A stretch of 39,194 nucleotides of DNA, taken from the NCBI RefSeq assembly GCF_015645445.1, contig NZ_JADOGI010000092.1, forward strand, positions 1 through 39,194, written 5' to 3'. The notes under the pieces were generated by a model. It worked only from the letters and a program-made list of their open reading frames with translations. It had not been told where the DNA came from and did not search any database. This document shows, piece after piece, positions 16,400 to 24,397 of the stretch. The first letter of the stretch is position 1; each line of letters starts with the position of its first letter. The position numbers were made by a program, and so were the translations under genes. The stretch is from Nonomuraea cypriaca (GTDB lineage: Bacteria; Actinomycetota; Actinomycetes; Streptosporangiales; Streptosporangiaceae).

Positions 16400-17272
16400 A
16401 TGGGGGCGCGGGAAGATCTCGACCAGGCCGCGGCGGTCTTCGCCGGGGTGCGGCCGCGCCTGTTCGGGATCGCGTACCGGATGCTGGGCAGCTCCACCGA
16501 GGCCGAGGACCTGGTGCAGGACGTCTGGCTGCGCTGGCAGACCTATGACCGCGCCACGGTGGCCGACCCGGGGGCGTTCCTGGCGACGGTGACCACGCGG
16601 CTGGCCATCAACGCCGTACGGTCGGCGCGGGTCCGCCGCGAGACCTACGTCGGCCCGTGGCTGCCCGAACCGGTCGACACCACTGCGGATCCGCACCTGG
16701 GCGCCGAACGGGGCGAGGCTCTGGGGTACGCGGTTCTGCTGCTGCTCGAGCGGCTCTCGCCCACCGAGCGGGCGGCGTACGTGCTGCGGGAGGCGTTCGA
16801 CTATCCGTACCGGAAGATCGCGGACGTCATCCAGGTCAGCGAGGTGGCGGTCCGTCAGCTGGTCAGCAGGGCGCGCAAGCACGTGCTCGGCGGGCGCCGC
16901 GCGCCGGTGAGCGGCGCCGAGCAGCGCAGGCTGCTGACCGCGTTCGTCGCCGCCGCCCGTGCCGGCGACCTGGCCGCGCTGGAGGAGCTGCTGGCGGCGG
17001 ACGTGGTCAGTTACTCCGACGGCGGCGGCGCCGTCCGAGCCTCTCGCATCCCCGTGGTGGGGGCGTTCCGGGTGTCGAAGTACGTCAGGGCGTTCGCGGA
17101 CCGGTTCTGGGCCGGGGTCGAGGTGAGATGGGGCCCCGTGAACGGGCAGGCGTCCGCGCTGCTGTGCCGCGACGGCGAGGTGTTCGCGGTGCTCACGGTC
17201 AACGCCTCCGACCAGGGCATCGACCAGGTGCTGTGGATGATGAACCCGGCCAAGATCACCGCCGCCGCCTGA
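16400..17272 (+). CDS. ECF41-group RNA polymerase sigma factor (SigJ-like)
   Basis: This 290-residue ECF sigma factor has sigma region 2 (FGIAYRMLGSSTEAEDLVQDVWLRW), region 4 (LSPTERAAYVLREAFDYPYRKIADVIQVSEVAVRQLVSRARK) and a SnoaL-like C-terminal extension. The ECF41 signatures are visible: WLPEP in the linker, DGGG(A) in the extension and NPAKI (NPDKL-like) at the end. In ECF41 members the extension acts as a built-in regulator in place of an anti-sigma factor. The usual COE (carboxymuconolactone decarboxylase/oxidoreductase/epimerase) partner gene is not adjacent. AGAGGGG before the ATG supports the start. Confidence 0.92.
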   Translation: MGAREDLDQAAAVFAGVRPRLFGIAYRMLGSSTEAEDLVQDVWLRWQTYDRATVADPGAFLATVTTRLAINAVRSARVRRETYVGPWLPEPVDTTADPHLGAERGEALGYAVLLLLERLSPTERAAYVLREAFDYPYRKIADVIQVSEVAVRQLVSRARKHVLGGRRAPVSGAEQRRLLTAFVAAARAGDLAALEELLAADVVSYSDGGGAVRASRIPVVGAFRVSKYVRAFADRFWAGVEVRWGPVNGQASALLCRDGEVFAVLTVNASDQGIDQVLWMMNPAKITAAA

Positions 17273-17309
17273 CCCCCGCCGATCCCGCGCCGGTCCCGGC
17301 AGCGGCCGC

Positions 17310-17522
17310 GACGTACTCGTCGCCGCGCGCGAGCGCCTCCCGCATCCCGGCGATGTGGGCCCGCCCGATGCCCTCCTTGACCTTGCGGTGGAGCACCACC
17401 ATCCGGTCGGGGTGATCTTCGTTCGCGCGCTTGGCGAGGTCGTCGGCGAGCGCGCCGGTGCCGTCCGGGGAGTCGTCGTCCGCGACGATCAAGCGGAGAC
17501 CGGGCAGATCCAGCGAGCAGCG
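17310..17522 (-). pseudogene. Fragment of a GT2 polyprenol-phosphate mannosyltransferase
   Basis: About 70 codons match the DPM1/Ppm-type family: LPGLRLIVADDDSPDGTGAL (the DDxSPDGT nucleotide-sugar motif), MVVLHRKVKEGIGRAHIAGM and REALARGDEYV. The N-terminal VPTYNE-type segment and everything after the EYV position, where the catalytic metal-binding motif follows, are missing. The flanks are the ECF41 gene end and the APH-like gene, so this is a short relic left between two newer neighbours. Confidence 0.75.
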
Positions 17523-17620
17523 CCGCGGCGGCGCTGGGCGGCCCCCTTCGGCTCCTGGCGCTCCTGTCCGGTCCTTGGCGGCGCCGCTCCCGACTGCACC
17601 CGACCCCCGGAGGTATGCCC

Positions 17621-18412
17621 GTGTCGCTGTCTCCCGTCCCCCGGCTCGACGTCCATCAGTACCTGGACGAGCTGCCCGTCCCCCTCACCTACGAAGGTCC
17701 CTGTCCCGGCGGCCAGGTCGGCGCCGCCTACGTTCGCTGGCCGGACGGCCACCGCTCGGTGCTGACCGGCGGTCCCGACGTGAGCGAGTTGCTGTCGGTG
17801 GCGCGGGCGGCGGGCATCCCGGTGCCGGCGTACGAACTCGTCCATCCGCCGGTGATCGTCCAGGAACTGCTTCCCGGAGTGACCGCGCGGGAGCCCACGG
17901 CGGCGACCGTACAATCCATGATCGAGATCAACCGGCGGTGCCGCGGGCTGCTCGCGGGGCGCACCGACCTGCCGGGCATGCGGTTGCACCTGCGCGAGGA
18001 CGGGCCCGGCTTCTGCCTGCACGGCTCGCTGCGCGCCTACGACAGCCGGACGCGGCGACTGCTGGCGGAGGTGGAGGAGATCGGGCGGGCCTTTCCCGAC
18101 ACCCTGGAGGGCGACGATCTCGTCCACACCGACTTCCACCCGGAGAACGTGCTGGTGGACGCGGCGGGAAGGGTCACCGGCGTGATCGACTGGGATGGCG
18201 CCACCCGCGGTGACGCCGACTTCGACCTGTTCACGCTCCGCTTCGACCTGGCCCGGCGCGCCCCCGGCCTGCACGTGGACGTCCCGGACAGGGTGGCGCT
18301 CCTCTACTGGGCGCACATGAGCCTGCGCATGGTCGACTGGGCCATCCGGCACTTCCCCGCCTCCGACGTCACCCTCTGGCTCGACGTGGCCAAGACGCTC
18401 AGGCCCCGCTAG
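17621..18412 (+). CDS. Aminoglycoside phosphotransferase-like (APH) kinase
   Basis: This protein of about 263 residues has the protein-kinase-like APH fold. The Brenner-type catalytic loop is DDLVHTDFHPENVLVD and the metal-binding Asp lies in VIDWDGATRGD. Upstream, VIVQELLPGVT fits the hinge. The N-lobe is short, with no clear P-loop lysine. It could phosphorylate an antibiotic, a sugar or another metabolite; no neighbour tells which. GTG at 17621 is chosen since GGAGG lies 7 nt upstream; an ATG at 17615 is too close to that site. Confidence 0.85.
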   Translation: MSLSPVPRLDVHQYLDELPVPLTYEGPCPGGQVGAAYVRWPDGHRSVLTGGPDVSELLSVARAAGIPVPAYELVHPPVIVQELLPGVTAREPTAATVQSMIEINRRCRGLLAGRTDLPGMRLHLREDGPGFCLHGSLRAYDSRTRRLLAEVEEIGRAFPDTLEGDDLVHTDFHPENVLVDAAGRVTGVIDWDGATRGDADFDLFTLRFDLARRAPGLHVDVPDRVALLYWAHMSLRMVDWAIRHFPASDVTLWLDVAKTLRPR

Positions 18413-18535
18413 CAACCCTCAGGCCCCGCCGGCAACGAGCGACGTCGTGTTCCAGCGTCTGCTCTCGTCGCATGCACGCGCCCCGGCTCACCCGTGGCAG
18501 CCGATGACGCTACGCCGATCCTGGAGGCGAGCGAC

Positions 18536-18937
18536 CTAGGAGGCCGGCGTCCCGGGCCCGCCCGGGTCCGCGCCGGGCACGAGGCGGCACCGGCCGGCCC
18601 GGCAGCACTCCAGGGCCTCGGCGGCGTTGCGCCGGACCCGGCCCAGCTCGGCGATCCTGGCGTCGATCCGGTCCACCACCGCTTCCAGCCGCCAGCGCTC
18701 GCTCGCGCACGTTGCCCCGCCCCCGTCGTGGGCGGCCAGAATGCCGGCGACCTCGTCCAGGGTGAAGCCGAGCTCCTGCAGCGCCTTGGCCATGCGGATG
18801 CGCTCCACCGCCGCGGCACTGAAGATCCGGTAGCCCGACGGCCGGCGCCCGGCGGCGGGCAGCACGCCGCGCCGCTCGTAGAAGCGGACCGTATCGACGC
18901 TGACCCCGGCCTCCCTGGCGACCTCTCCGATCTTCAC
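18536..18937 (-). CDS. MerR-family metal-responsive regulator
   Basis: This 133-residue protein has a MerR HTH (MKIGEVAREAGVSVDTVRFYERRG), a linker helix and a short C-terminal tail rich in cysteine: Cys77, then Cys111-Cys112 and Cys117 in ECCRAGRC. The pattern resembles MerR/ZntR/CueR metal-binding loops, so a thiophilic metal ligand is likely. Divergent 19-bp-spaced promoter beside it drives the CC-motif gene. No transporter or mercuric reductase gene is near. Confidence 0.88.
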   Translation of the reverse strand: MKIGEVAREAGVSVDTVRFYERRGVLPAAGRRPSGYRIFSAAAVERIRMAKALQELGFTLDEVAGILAAHDGGGATCASERWRLEAVVDRIDARIAELGRVRRNAAEALECCRAGRCRLVPGADPGGPGTPAS

Positions 18938-18947
18938 GCCGAACCCC

Positions 18948-18978
18948 TTGACTCTGGACCTGGGTCCAGACTTTAGGG
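18948..18978 (+). promoter_or_regulatory. MerR-type promoter with 19-bp spacer and dyad operator
   Basis: TTGACT (18948-18953) and TTAGGG (18973-18978) are separated by 19 bp, the overlong spacing that MerR activators correct by twisting DNA. Between them lies a perfect dyad, TCTGGACC-TG-GGTCCAGA (18953-18970). It points at the CC-motif gene. Confidence 0.75.
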
Positions 18979-19022
18979 TTCTCGTGACGAGGCCGCAAGA
19001 CCTGCCGCGAAGGAGTCAGGAC

Positions 19023-19457
19023 ATGGACATCCCGCCCGCTTCCACCCCCGTCGTGTGCGACATGACCGGCGCCCCCGACGCCCTGGGCGAGCGGCTGGAG
19101 GAATACCGCCGGCTGTTCGCCCATGCCCTCATCAGCAAGGAGCGGACCGCCGAGGGCATCCGCTTCCGCCTGCGGGCCGCGCCCGGCGTGGCGGCGTGGG
19201 CGCACGACCTGGCCGCGCGGGAGCAGGCGTGCTGCGCCTTCTTCGCCTTCGCCGTCACCACCGACGGCGACCAGGTGCTGTGGGACGCGGCGGTGAGCGA
19301 CGACGCTGCCGCGCGCGCCGTACTGGAGCAGCTCTACCGCCTGCCGGAGACGGGAGCACGGGACCGCGCGCTCCGGACGGCCGGTCAGTACGATGGTCAC
19401 ACGCGTTCATGCGAAACCGGGACGAAAGGGCCGGGAGTATGGCGGGAAAGACCATAG
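19023..19457 (+). CDS. MerR-controlled small protein with a CC motif, unknown function
   Basis: The 144-residue frame is soluble, with no signal peptide. Central residues read LAAREQACCAFFAF, a vicinal-cysteine motif (CC-x-F) found in a poorly characterised group of small actinobacterial proteins. The MerR-type promoter 45 nt upstream and the vicinal cysteines suggest metal binding or metal-linked redox chemistry. AAGGAG precedes the ATG. The last 19 nt overlap the following SDR gene, so the tail after about residue 120 may be nonconserved. I do not know the function. Confidence 0.75.
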   Translation: MDIPPASTPVVCDMTGAPDALGERLEEYRRLFAHALISKERTAEGIRFRLRAAPGVAAWAHDLAAREQACCAFFAFAVTTDGDQVLWDAAVSDDAAARAVLEQLYRLPETGARDRALRTAGQYDGHTRSCETGTKGPGVWRERP

Positions 19458-20269
19458 TCCTGACCGGCGCCAGCGACGGCATCGGCCGCGCGGCGGCGCG
19501 CATCCTCACCCAGCGCGGCCACGACGTCGTCGTCGTCGGGCGATCGGCCGCCAAGACCGAGGCGGTGGCCGGAGAACTGGACACCGAGCATCACGTGACC
19601 GACTTCGCGAGCCTGGCGGGGGTTCGCGCGCTCGCGGCGACGCTACTCGACCGCCATCCCGTCATCGACGTGCTGGTCAACAACGCCGGCGGCATCATGG
19701 GCTCGCGCACCGTGACGGCCGACGGGCACGAGGCGACGTTCCAGGTCAACCACCTGGCGCCGTTCCTGCTGACCACGCTGCTGCTCCCCCGGCTGAGCGC
19801 CGGCCGTGCCACGGTCATCATGACGTCGAGCATGCTCAACCAGCGCGCCCGGCTGGATTTCGACGACCTCGACATGGAGCGCCACTATTCGGGCGCGCTG
19901 GCGTACTCCAATGCCAAGCTCGCCAACATCCTGTTCACCCGCGAACTGCAGCGGCGCCACGGCCCGGACGGCCTGAACGCGGTCTCCTTCCACCCCGGCG
20001 CGGTCGCGACGAACTTCGCCGGCGGGACCGACAGCATGGCGCGGGTGGTTTACCACTCGCCGCTGAAGCGGCTGCTGCTCTCGCCGGAGAAGGGCGCCGA
20101 CACCCTGGTCTGGCTGGCGACCTCGACGCCGGGCTCCGACTGGGTCCCCGGCGGCCACTACGAGAAGCGGCGCCCCGCGCCCACGCACCGGCTCGCCGAC
20201 GACCCCGATGCCGCGCGACTGCTGTGGGAGCGCAGCGAGACGCTCCTGACCCCCGAGCCCACCACCTGA
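19439..20269 (+). CDS. Short-chain dehydrogenase/reductase (SDR)
   Basis: This 276-residue SDR has the NAD(P)-binding motif TGASDGIG near residue 9, NNAGG at about 77, the catalytic Ser in VIMTSSML and Tyr/Lys in YSNAK. It resembles the WWOX/retinol-dehydrogenase-like branch (FQVNHLAPFLLT, SFHPGAVATNF). It overlaps the CC-motif gene by 19 nt and probably shares its MerR-controlled transcript. Substrate unknown. Confidence 0.9.
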   Translation: MAGKTIVLTGASDGIGRAAARILTQRGHDVVVVGRSAAKTEAVAGELDTEHHVTDFASLAGVRALAATLLDRHPVIDVLVNNAGGIMGSRTVTADGHEATFQVNHLAPFLLTTLLLPRLSAGRATVIMTSSMLNQRARLDFDDLDMERHYSGALAYSNAKLANILFTRELQRRHGPDGLNAVSFHPGAVATNFAGGTDSMARVVYHSPLKRLLLSPEKGADTLVWLATSTPGSDWVPGGHYEKRRPAPTHRLADDPDAARLLWERSETLLTPEPTT

Positions 20270-20556
20270 CCTCCCTTCCGCCGCCCCACTCCTCGTGGCC
20301 TCCGGCCCGGCCAGGTGGCCGCGCGTACGGAGCCAACGTCCTGATGCCCGGCGATGCAAGCCGGAGCCGGGGCGGTTCCGGGCCGGACGAGGGGCGAAGA
20401 GGGCGTTGCCGAATCGGCGGATGACGTGGCTGATCGGGCGCTGATCATATCCGGCTGAGATCTCCCGCTTGCGGTCCGGCCGCTTGTTCTCGGAAGCTGC
20501 TGGCCTGCGGAGACAGCCGGTGGCGGGAATTCCGAATATGACTACGACCCTGGATC

Positions 20557-21114
20557 TCAGACGATGCGGACGATGATCTTGCCGCGCACGCCGCCCGCCT
20601 CCAGGGCCCGGTGTGCCTTGGCGATCTTTTCCAGGGGAAACACGGTGTCCACGACTGGGCGGACGGCGCCGGCCTCCACATATCGGGTGAGGTCGGCGAG
20701 AAGGCGGTGGGTGGGCCGGCCGCTGAAGGAGCACACGCGACGCCGGCCGTACATGGTGGAGGCGGCGATGTACGACAGGGACGCGGCGGCCCGGTCGACG
20801 TCGAAGGCGATCGTCACCATGCGGCCCGACGGGGTCAGGAGACGCCGGTAGGCGGGGTGCTCGGTGCCGACGGTGTCCATGACCACGTCGAACCGCGGTA
20901 GATCCGCGGGCCGCGTGATGGCGTAGTCATAGGCCTCGTGGGTGCCGAGGTCGCCGACGAAGTCGAGGTTGCGTGCCCCGGCGAGGGCGGTGACGTGGGC
21001 GCCGAGTGCCCTGCCGAGCTGCACCGCCACGACGCCCACGCCGGCGCTGCCGCCGCGTACGAGCAGGCGCTCGCCCGGCTGCAACTTCGCCTTGTCGCGC
21101 CGCGAAGGTTCCTG
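20557..21114 (-). pseudogene. N-terminally truncated zinc-type/quinone oxidoreductase (MDR)
   Basis: The frame carries the C-terminal two thirds of an MDR-superfamily enzyme: KLQPGERLLVRGGSAGVGVV (cofactor-binding motif), then a Rossmann domain, ending GGVRGKIIVRIV. The N-terminal GroES-like catalytic domain of about 130 residues is absent. Sequence upstream of the KLQPGE segment is replaced by the region from which the nitronate monooxygenase gene diverges. A TTG at 21084 could start a 175-residue product, but it would lack the substrate site. Confidence 0.8.
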
Positions 21115-21143
21115 CCTGTCGGACGAGACGGCATGATGCGGGC

Positions 21144-22103
21144 ATGACGTTGTCGACGGTGTTCACGGAGATGCTCGGCCTGCGGTACCCCATCGCGCTG
21201 GCGCCGATGGGTGGGTCGGCCGGTGGCGCACTGGCCGCAGCTGTCTCCCGCGCTGGCGGGTTCGGGATTCTGGGCGGCGCGTACGGGGACTCGGAGTGGC
21301 TGGCACGTGAGGTGCCGATCGTCGCGGGCACTGAAAGGCCGTGGGGTGTCGGATTCCTGACCTGGGGGATCGATCTCGCCGCGGTGGAGCTGGCGCTGAG
21401 CTACGGCCCCAGCGCCGTGATGCTGTCCTTCGGCGATCCGAGCCCATACGCGGAGCATGTCCGCCGGGCAGGGGCTCTGTTGATCCTCCAGGTCACCGAT
21501 CTGGAGGAGGCCAAGCGGGCCGAGGACCTGGGCGCCGATGTGATCGTGGCTCAGGGAACCGAGAGCGGTGGGCACGGAGCCGTGCGCGGGCGGTCCACTT
21601 TGCCGTTCGTGCCCGCGGTAGTGGATCTCGTAGCTCCGGTACCGGTGCTGGCAGCGGGTGGGATCGCCGATGGACGCGGGGTGGCGGCGGCTCTCGTGCT
21701 GGGCGCTGCCGGAGCGCTCATCGGCACCCGCTTCCAGGCCACCACCGAGGCCCTGGTCGATCCCTTGATCACCAAGGCGATCCTCGAGGGGCAGGGCCAG
21801 GACACCGAGCGCAGCACCGTGCTGGACATCGCGAGAGGCTCCCGGTGGCCGTCGAAGTACCCCGCCCGCACCCTCGGCCACCCCTACCTCGACCGCTGGC
21901 GCGGCCGGGAGGCCGAGCTCGCCGCCGATCTCCAAGCCCTTCAGGACTACCAGGACGACGTGGCACGCGGCGCGATCCCCCCGCTGCCGGTTTGGGCGGG
22001 CGAGGCCGTCGACCTCATCACCGACCTGCCGTCGGCGGAGGACCTGGTCGCCGCGATGGCCGCCCAGGCCGATGACGCGCTGACCCGAGCGGGACGCCGC
22101 TGA
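21144..22103 (+). CDS. Nitronate monooxygenase (2-nitropropane dioxygenase-like)
   Basis: This 319-residue FMN TIM-barrel enzyme has family motifs: YPIALAPMGGSAGGALAAAV at the start, the GFGILGGAYG segment, IVAQGTESGGHG (catalytic His and flavin phosphate contacts), and LAAGGIADGRGVAAALVLGAAGALIGTRF binding FMN phosphate. Such enzymes oxidise alkyl nitronates; propionate-3-nitronate detoxification is the usual role. The ATG is chosen from the conserved N-terminus. Its start lies only 29 nt from the break point of the truncated MDR gene. Confidence 0.9.
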   Translation: MTLSTVFTEMLGLRYPIALAPMGGSAGGALAAAVSRAGGFGILGGAYGDSEWLAREVPIVAGTERPWGVGFLTWGIDLAAVELALSYGPSAVMLSFGDPSPYAEHVRRAGALLILQVTDLEEAKRAEDLGADVIVAQGTESGGHGAVRGRSTLPFVPAVVDLVAPVPVLAAGGIADGRGVAAALVLGAAGALIGTRFQATTEALVDPLITKAILEGQGQDTERSTVLDIARGSRWPSKYPARTLGHPYLDRWRGREAELAADLQALQDYQDDVARGAIPPLPVWAGEAVDLITDLPSAEDLVAAMAAQADDALTRAGRR

Positions 22104-22150
22104 CCCACTCAACCGTCAGCCCTGTTCCGGCTCGTTCGTAGTCGTCGCGT

Positions 22151-22378
22151 TCAGCCCGCAAGGGCGTCGGCCCGCTCAGAGTGGCACAACGCCTTGGATG
22201 GGTCGTAGTTGCCGGTCAGGAACGCGTCAGGGTTGTCTTAGACGGTGAACTGCGGCTCGTCCAGCAGCGCCTGAGCCTGTCTGGGTGTCAGGAACGCCCC
22301 CTCGAACCGGATGGAGGCCTCCCGGGCGGCCGCGATCATTCGTTTCGCGGCCGGCCCGGAGATCCCGCGGCTGGGATC
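22151..22378 (-). pseudogene. Decayed integrase-like C-terminal remnant with in-frame stops
   Basis: In one frame the minus strand reads GPAAKRMIAAAREASIRFEG, then AFLTPRQAQALLDEPQFTV, a TAA at 22240-22238, then NPDAFLTGNYDPSKALCH and a terminal TGA at 22153-22151. Reading continues smoothly across the TAA, as expected from an inactivated gene. The NYDPSKALCH-type segment reminds me of a motif in actinobacterial phage/integrase-associated proteins, but the family is not certain. The frame is shared with the acetyltransferase stop TAG just upstream. Confidence 0.55.
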
Positions 22379-23065
22379 CTAGACCGGACGGGGGCCCGCG
22401 GCGGGTGGAGAAAAGCGACGGCTGTCCGGGGCGGCGGCTTCCAGGTCGGCGATGCCGCCCGACATGATCGTCCGCACGTGCTCGGTGATGTGCTCCGCGG
22501 GCCAGTCCCACCAAGCCACCGCCAGCAGCCGGGCGACGTCCTCCTCGCTGTAGCGGGTGCGGATGAGACGGGCCGGGTTGCCGCCGGCGATCCCGTAGTC
22601 GGGCACGTCCGAGGTGACCACCGCGCCGGAACCGATGATCACGCCGTGCCCGATCCGTACGCCTGGCATCACCGTCACGCCGTAGCCGAACCAGACGTCG
22701 TTGCCGACGACGGTGTCCCCCCGGTTCGGCAGGCCGGTGAGCAGGTCGAAATGTTCGGACCACGAGCCGCCCATGGTGGGAAAGGGGAAGGTCGAGGGGC
22801 CGTCCATGCGGTGGTTGGCGCCGTTCATGATGAACCGCACCCCCGTGCCCAGCGCACAGAACTTACCGATGACCAGTTTCTCCGGCCCGTAGTGGTAGAG
22901 CACGTTGCGTGTCTCGAACGCGGTCGGATCGTCCGGGTCGTCGTAGTACGAATACTCCCCCACCTCGATCAACGGGGACTTGACCAGCGGCCGGAGCAGC
23001 ACCACCCGCGACTGCCCGGGCATGGGATGCACCACGGTCGGGTCGGCGGGAACATGGGGCTTCAT
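22379..23065 (-). CDS. CatB/Vat-type xenobiotic O-acetyltransferase
   Basis: This 228-residue hexapeptide-repeat (left-handed beta-helix) acetyltransferase has VIGKFCALGTGVRFIMNGAN, HRMDGPSTFPF, VVGNDVWFGYGVTVMPGVRI and the end of the helix GSGAVVTSDVPDYGIAGGNP. The HRMDG segment contains the catalytic His of the Vat/CatB family, which acetylates chloramphenicol or streptogramin A. Active resistance in this strain is not shown. A TetR gene lies divergently 139 nt away. The last ~25 residues run past the usual family end. Confidence 0.9.
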   Translation of the reverse strand: MKPHVPADPTVVHPMPGQSRVVLLRPLVKSPLIEVGEYSYYDDPDDPTAFETRNVLYHYGPEKLVIGKFCALGTGVRFIMNGANHRMDGPSTFPFPTMGGSWSEHFDLLTGLPNRGDTVVGNDVWFGYGVTVMPGVRIGHGVIIGSGAVVTSDVPDYGIAGGNPARLIRTRYSEEDVARLLAVAWWDWPAEHITEHVRTIMSGGIADLEAAAPDSRRFSPPAAGPRPV

Positions 23066-23178
23066 GGATCGTTTCCTCTCGGGTTCCTGCCGCTCAGGGC
23101 TCCGTTGACGATCTCTCGCCGGTGATCCCGAGGGTTCAAAGGCGCCCTTCCGAAGAGCATTGATGCCGCCACTAATGC

Positions 23179-23204
23179 GACAACTTCTATATTAAGATGG
23201 TGTC
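23179..23204 (+). promoter_or_regulatory. Operator-like repeat overlapping a leaderless TetR promoter
   Basis: The 26-bp sequence is an imperfect inverted repeat with GACAnCnTCT and AGAnGnTGTC arms, and it ends directly at the TetR ATG. TATATT (23189-23194) at its centre has the position of a -10 element whose transcript would begin at the start codon. Autorepression of the TetR gene is inferred. Confidence 0.6.
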
Positions 23205-23885
23205 ATGACACTGCCCGCCGAGCAAACCGGAGACGGAGCGACGACTTCCGCGGTTCCACCCTCGCAGGGCGGCCCACCGGCTCGGCGCCGCCCGGGTGGC
23301 CGTACCAGCCGCATCCGTACGCAGGTTCTCGGCGCGGTCCGCGCCGAGCTCGGGGAGCGCGGCTACGACGAGCTCACCCTGGACGGTGTCGCGGCCCGTG
23401 CGGGCGTCCACCGCGCAACGGTGTACCGGCGCTGGCGGAATGTCGGCGGCCTGCTCGCCGACGTCTTCGAGGCGACGGGTGACGATGACTGGCAGCCCCA
23501 GGACACCGGCTCCCTGCGGGGCGACCTGGCGGCACTGAACCACGAGAGCCAGGCGGCCCTGACCGCGCGGCCCTCGATCGCCGCGGCCCTGATCGCCGCC
23601 TCGTTCCGCTCCGAAGAAGCCGCCCGCGGCGTGCGGCGGCTCTGGGAGGACCGATACGCCCGCTGTGAGGTCATCGTGGACCGAGCCGTTCGGCGCGGCG
23701 AGCTTCCGCCGCACACCGACGCGCGGCGCCTGCTCGTCGCCGCCACAGCGCCGCTGTACCACCAACTGGTGCTTCTCCGTACGCCACCCGACCCGGACCT
23801 TCCCGACCAGACGGCCAGGACCGCCGTCCTCGCCGCATCCGCCGGCGCCTTCGTCAAGTCCCCGCCGGACGGCCAGGTTGTGTGA
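23205..23885 (+). CDS. TetR/AcrR-family regulator
   Basis: The 226-residue protein has an unstructured N-terminal tail of about 30 residues, then an HTH (LTLDGVAARAGVHRATVYRRW, about residues 57-77) and a TetR_C-like ligand domain. No ribosome-binding site is seen; the -10-like element lies close to the ATG, so the mRNA is probably leaderless. It is divergent from the CatB/Vat gene, a likely target. Confidence 0.88.
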   Translation: MTLPAEQTGDGATTSAVPPSQGGPPARRRPGGRTSRIRTQVLGAVRAELGERGYDELTLDGVAARAGVHRATVYRRWRNVGGLLADVFEATGDDDWQPQDTGSLRGDLAALNHESQAALTARPSIAAALIAASFRSEEAARGVRRLWEDRYARCEVIVDRAVRRGELPPHTDARRLLVAATAPLYHQLVLLRTPPDPDLPDQTARTAVLAASAGAFVKSPPDGQVV

Positions 23886-24004
23886 CCGCCCATGAAAGGG
23901 CTGCGCCGACGTTCCGCGGTCCAGGCCTTCCGTGGCCGCCGGCCGGGGCGGACCTGACCGTGCGTTCGGACGCGCCGGCCGGGCGCCGTCAGCGGTGGGC
24001 CGCC

Positions 24005-24397
24005 TCACCCATCGCGGCGGCCGGCGGGTTGGAAGAGTTCGATGAGGTTGCCGGCGGGGTCGGTGAGCAGGATCTGGCGTCCGCCGGGGCCGGCGACCAC
24101 GTCGCCGCGGAAGGCGAGCCCCGCGGTACGAAGCCGGCCGATCTCGGCGTCGAGGTCGCCGACGATGAGATGGATGCGATTACGGCCCCCGCCGGTGGCG
24201 TCATCGGGCGTGGCACGGGCGCCGGAACTGGCCGGTCCCGACAGCAACAGCCGCAGCGGGCCGCGGACGACATCGGCGAAGGCGGGCGCGGCGCTGGTGT
24301 GCACGGCGAATCCGAGGTGCGTGGTGTAGAAGTCGATGGCCGCTTGGACGTCGTCGACGATGTAACGGACGCCGGCGAGTTGGTCAGGTGGTGTCAT
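24005..24397 (-). CDS. VOC-family (glyoxalase/bleomycin-resistance) protein
   Basis: The 130-residue protein has a typical VOC fold: VRYIVDDVQAAIDFYTTHLG at the start, RIHLIVGDLDAEIGRL in the second half and LLTDPAGNLIELFQP, whose Glu is a usual metal ligand. It contains no cysteine, which argues against ArsI-type C-As lyase activity even though it is coupled to an ArsR-ArsC fusion by an ATGA overlap. GGGAGG 7 nt upstream supports the start. Substrate unknown. Confidence 0.85.
   Translation of the reverse strand: MTPPDQLAGVRYIVDDVQAAIDFYTTHLGFAVHTSAAPAFADVVRGPLRLLLSGPASSGARATPDDATGGGRNRIHLIVGDLDAEIGRLRTAGLAFRGDVVAGPGGRQILLTDPAGNLIELFQPAGRRDG

Noticed and set aside
20270..20556. Minus-strand coding-like stretch with RPDRKREISAGYDQRPISHV
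   Set aside because: May be a mobile-element tail, but I could not link it to a family and there is no start codon or defined end.
24005..24397. ArsI-type organoarsenical lyase role for the VOC gene
   Set aside because: ArsI needs a cysteine pair for substrate binding; this protein has no cysteine.
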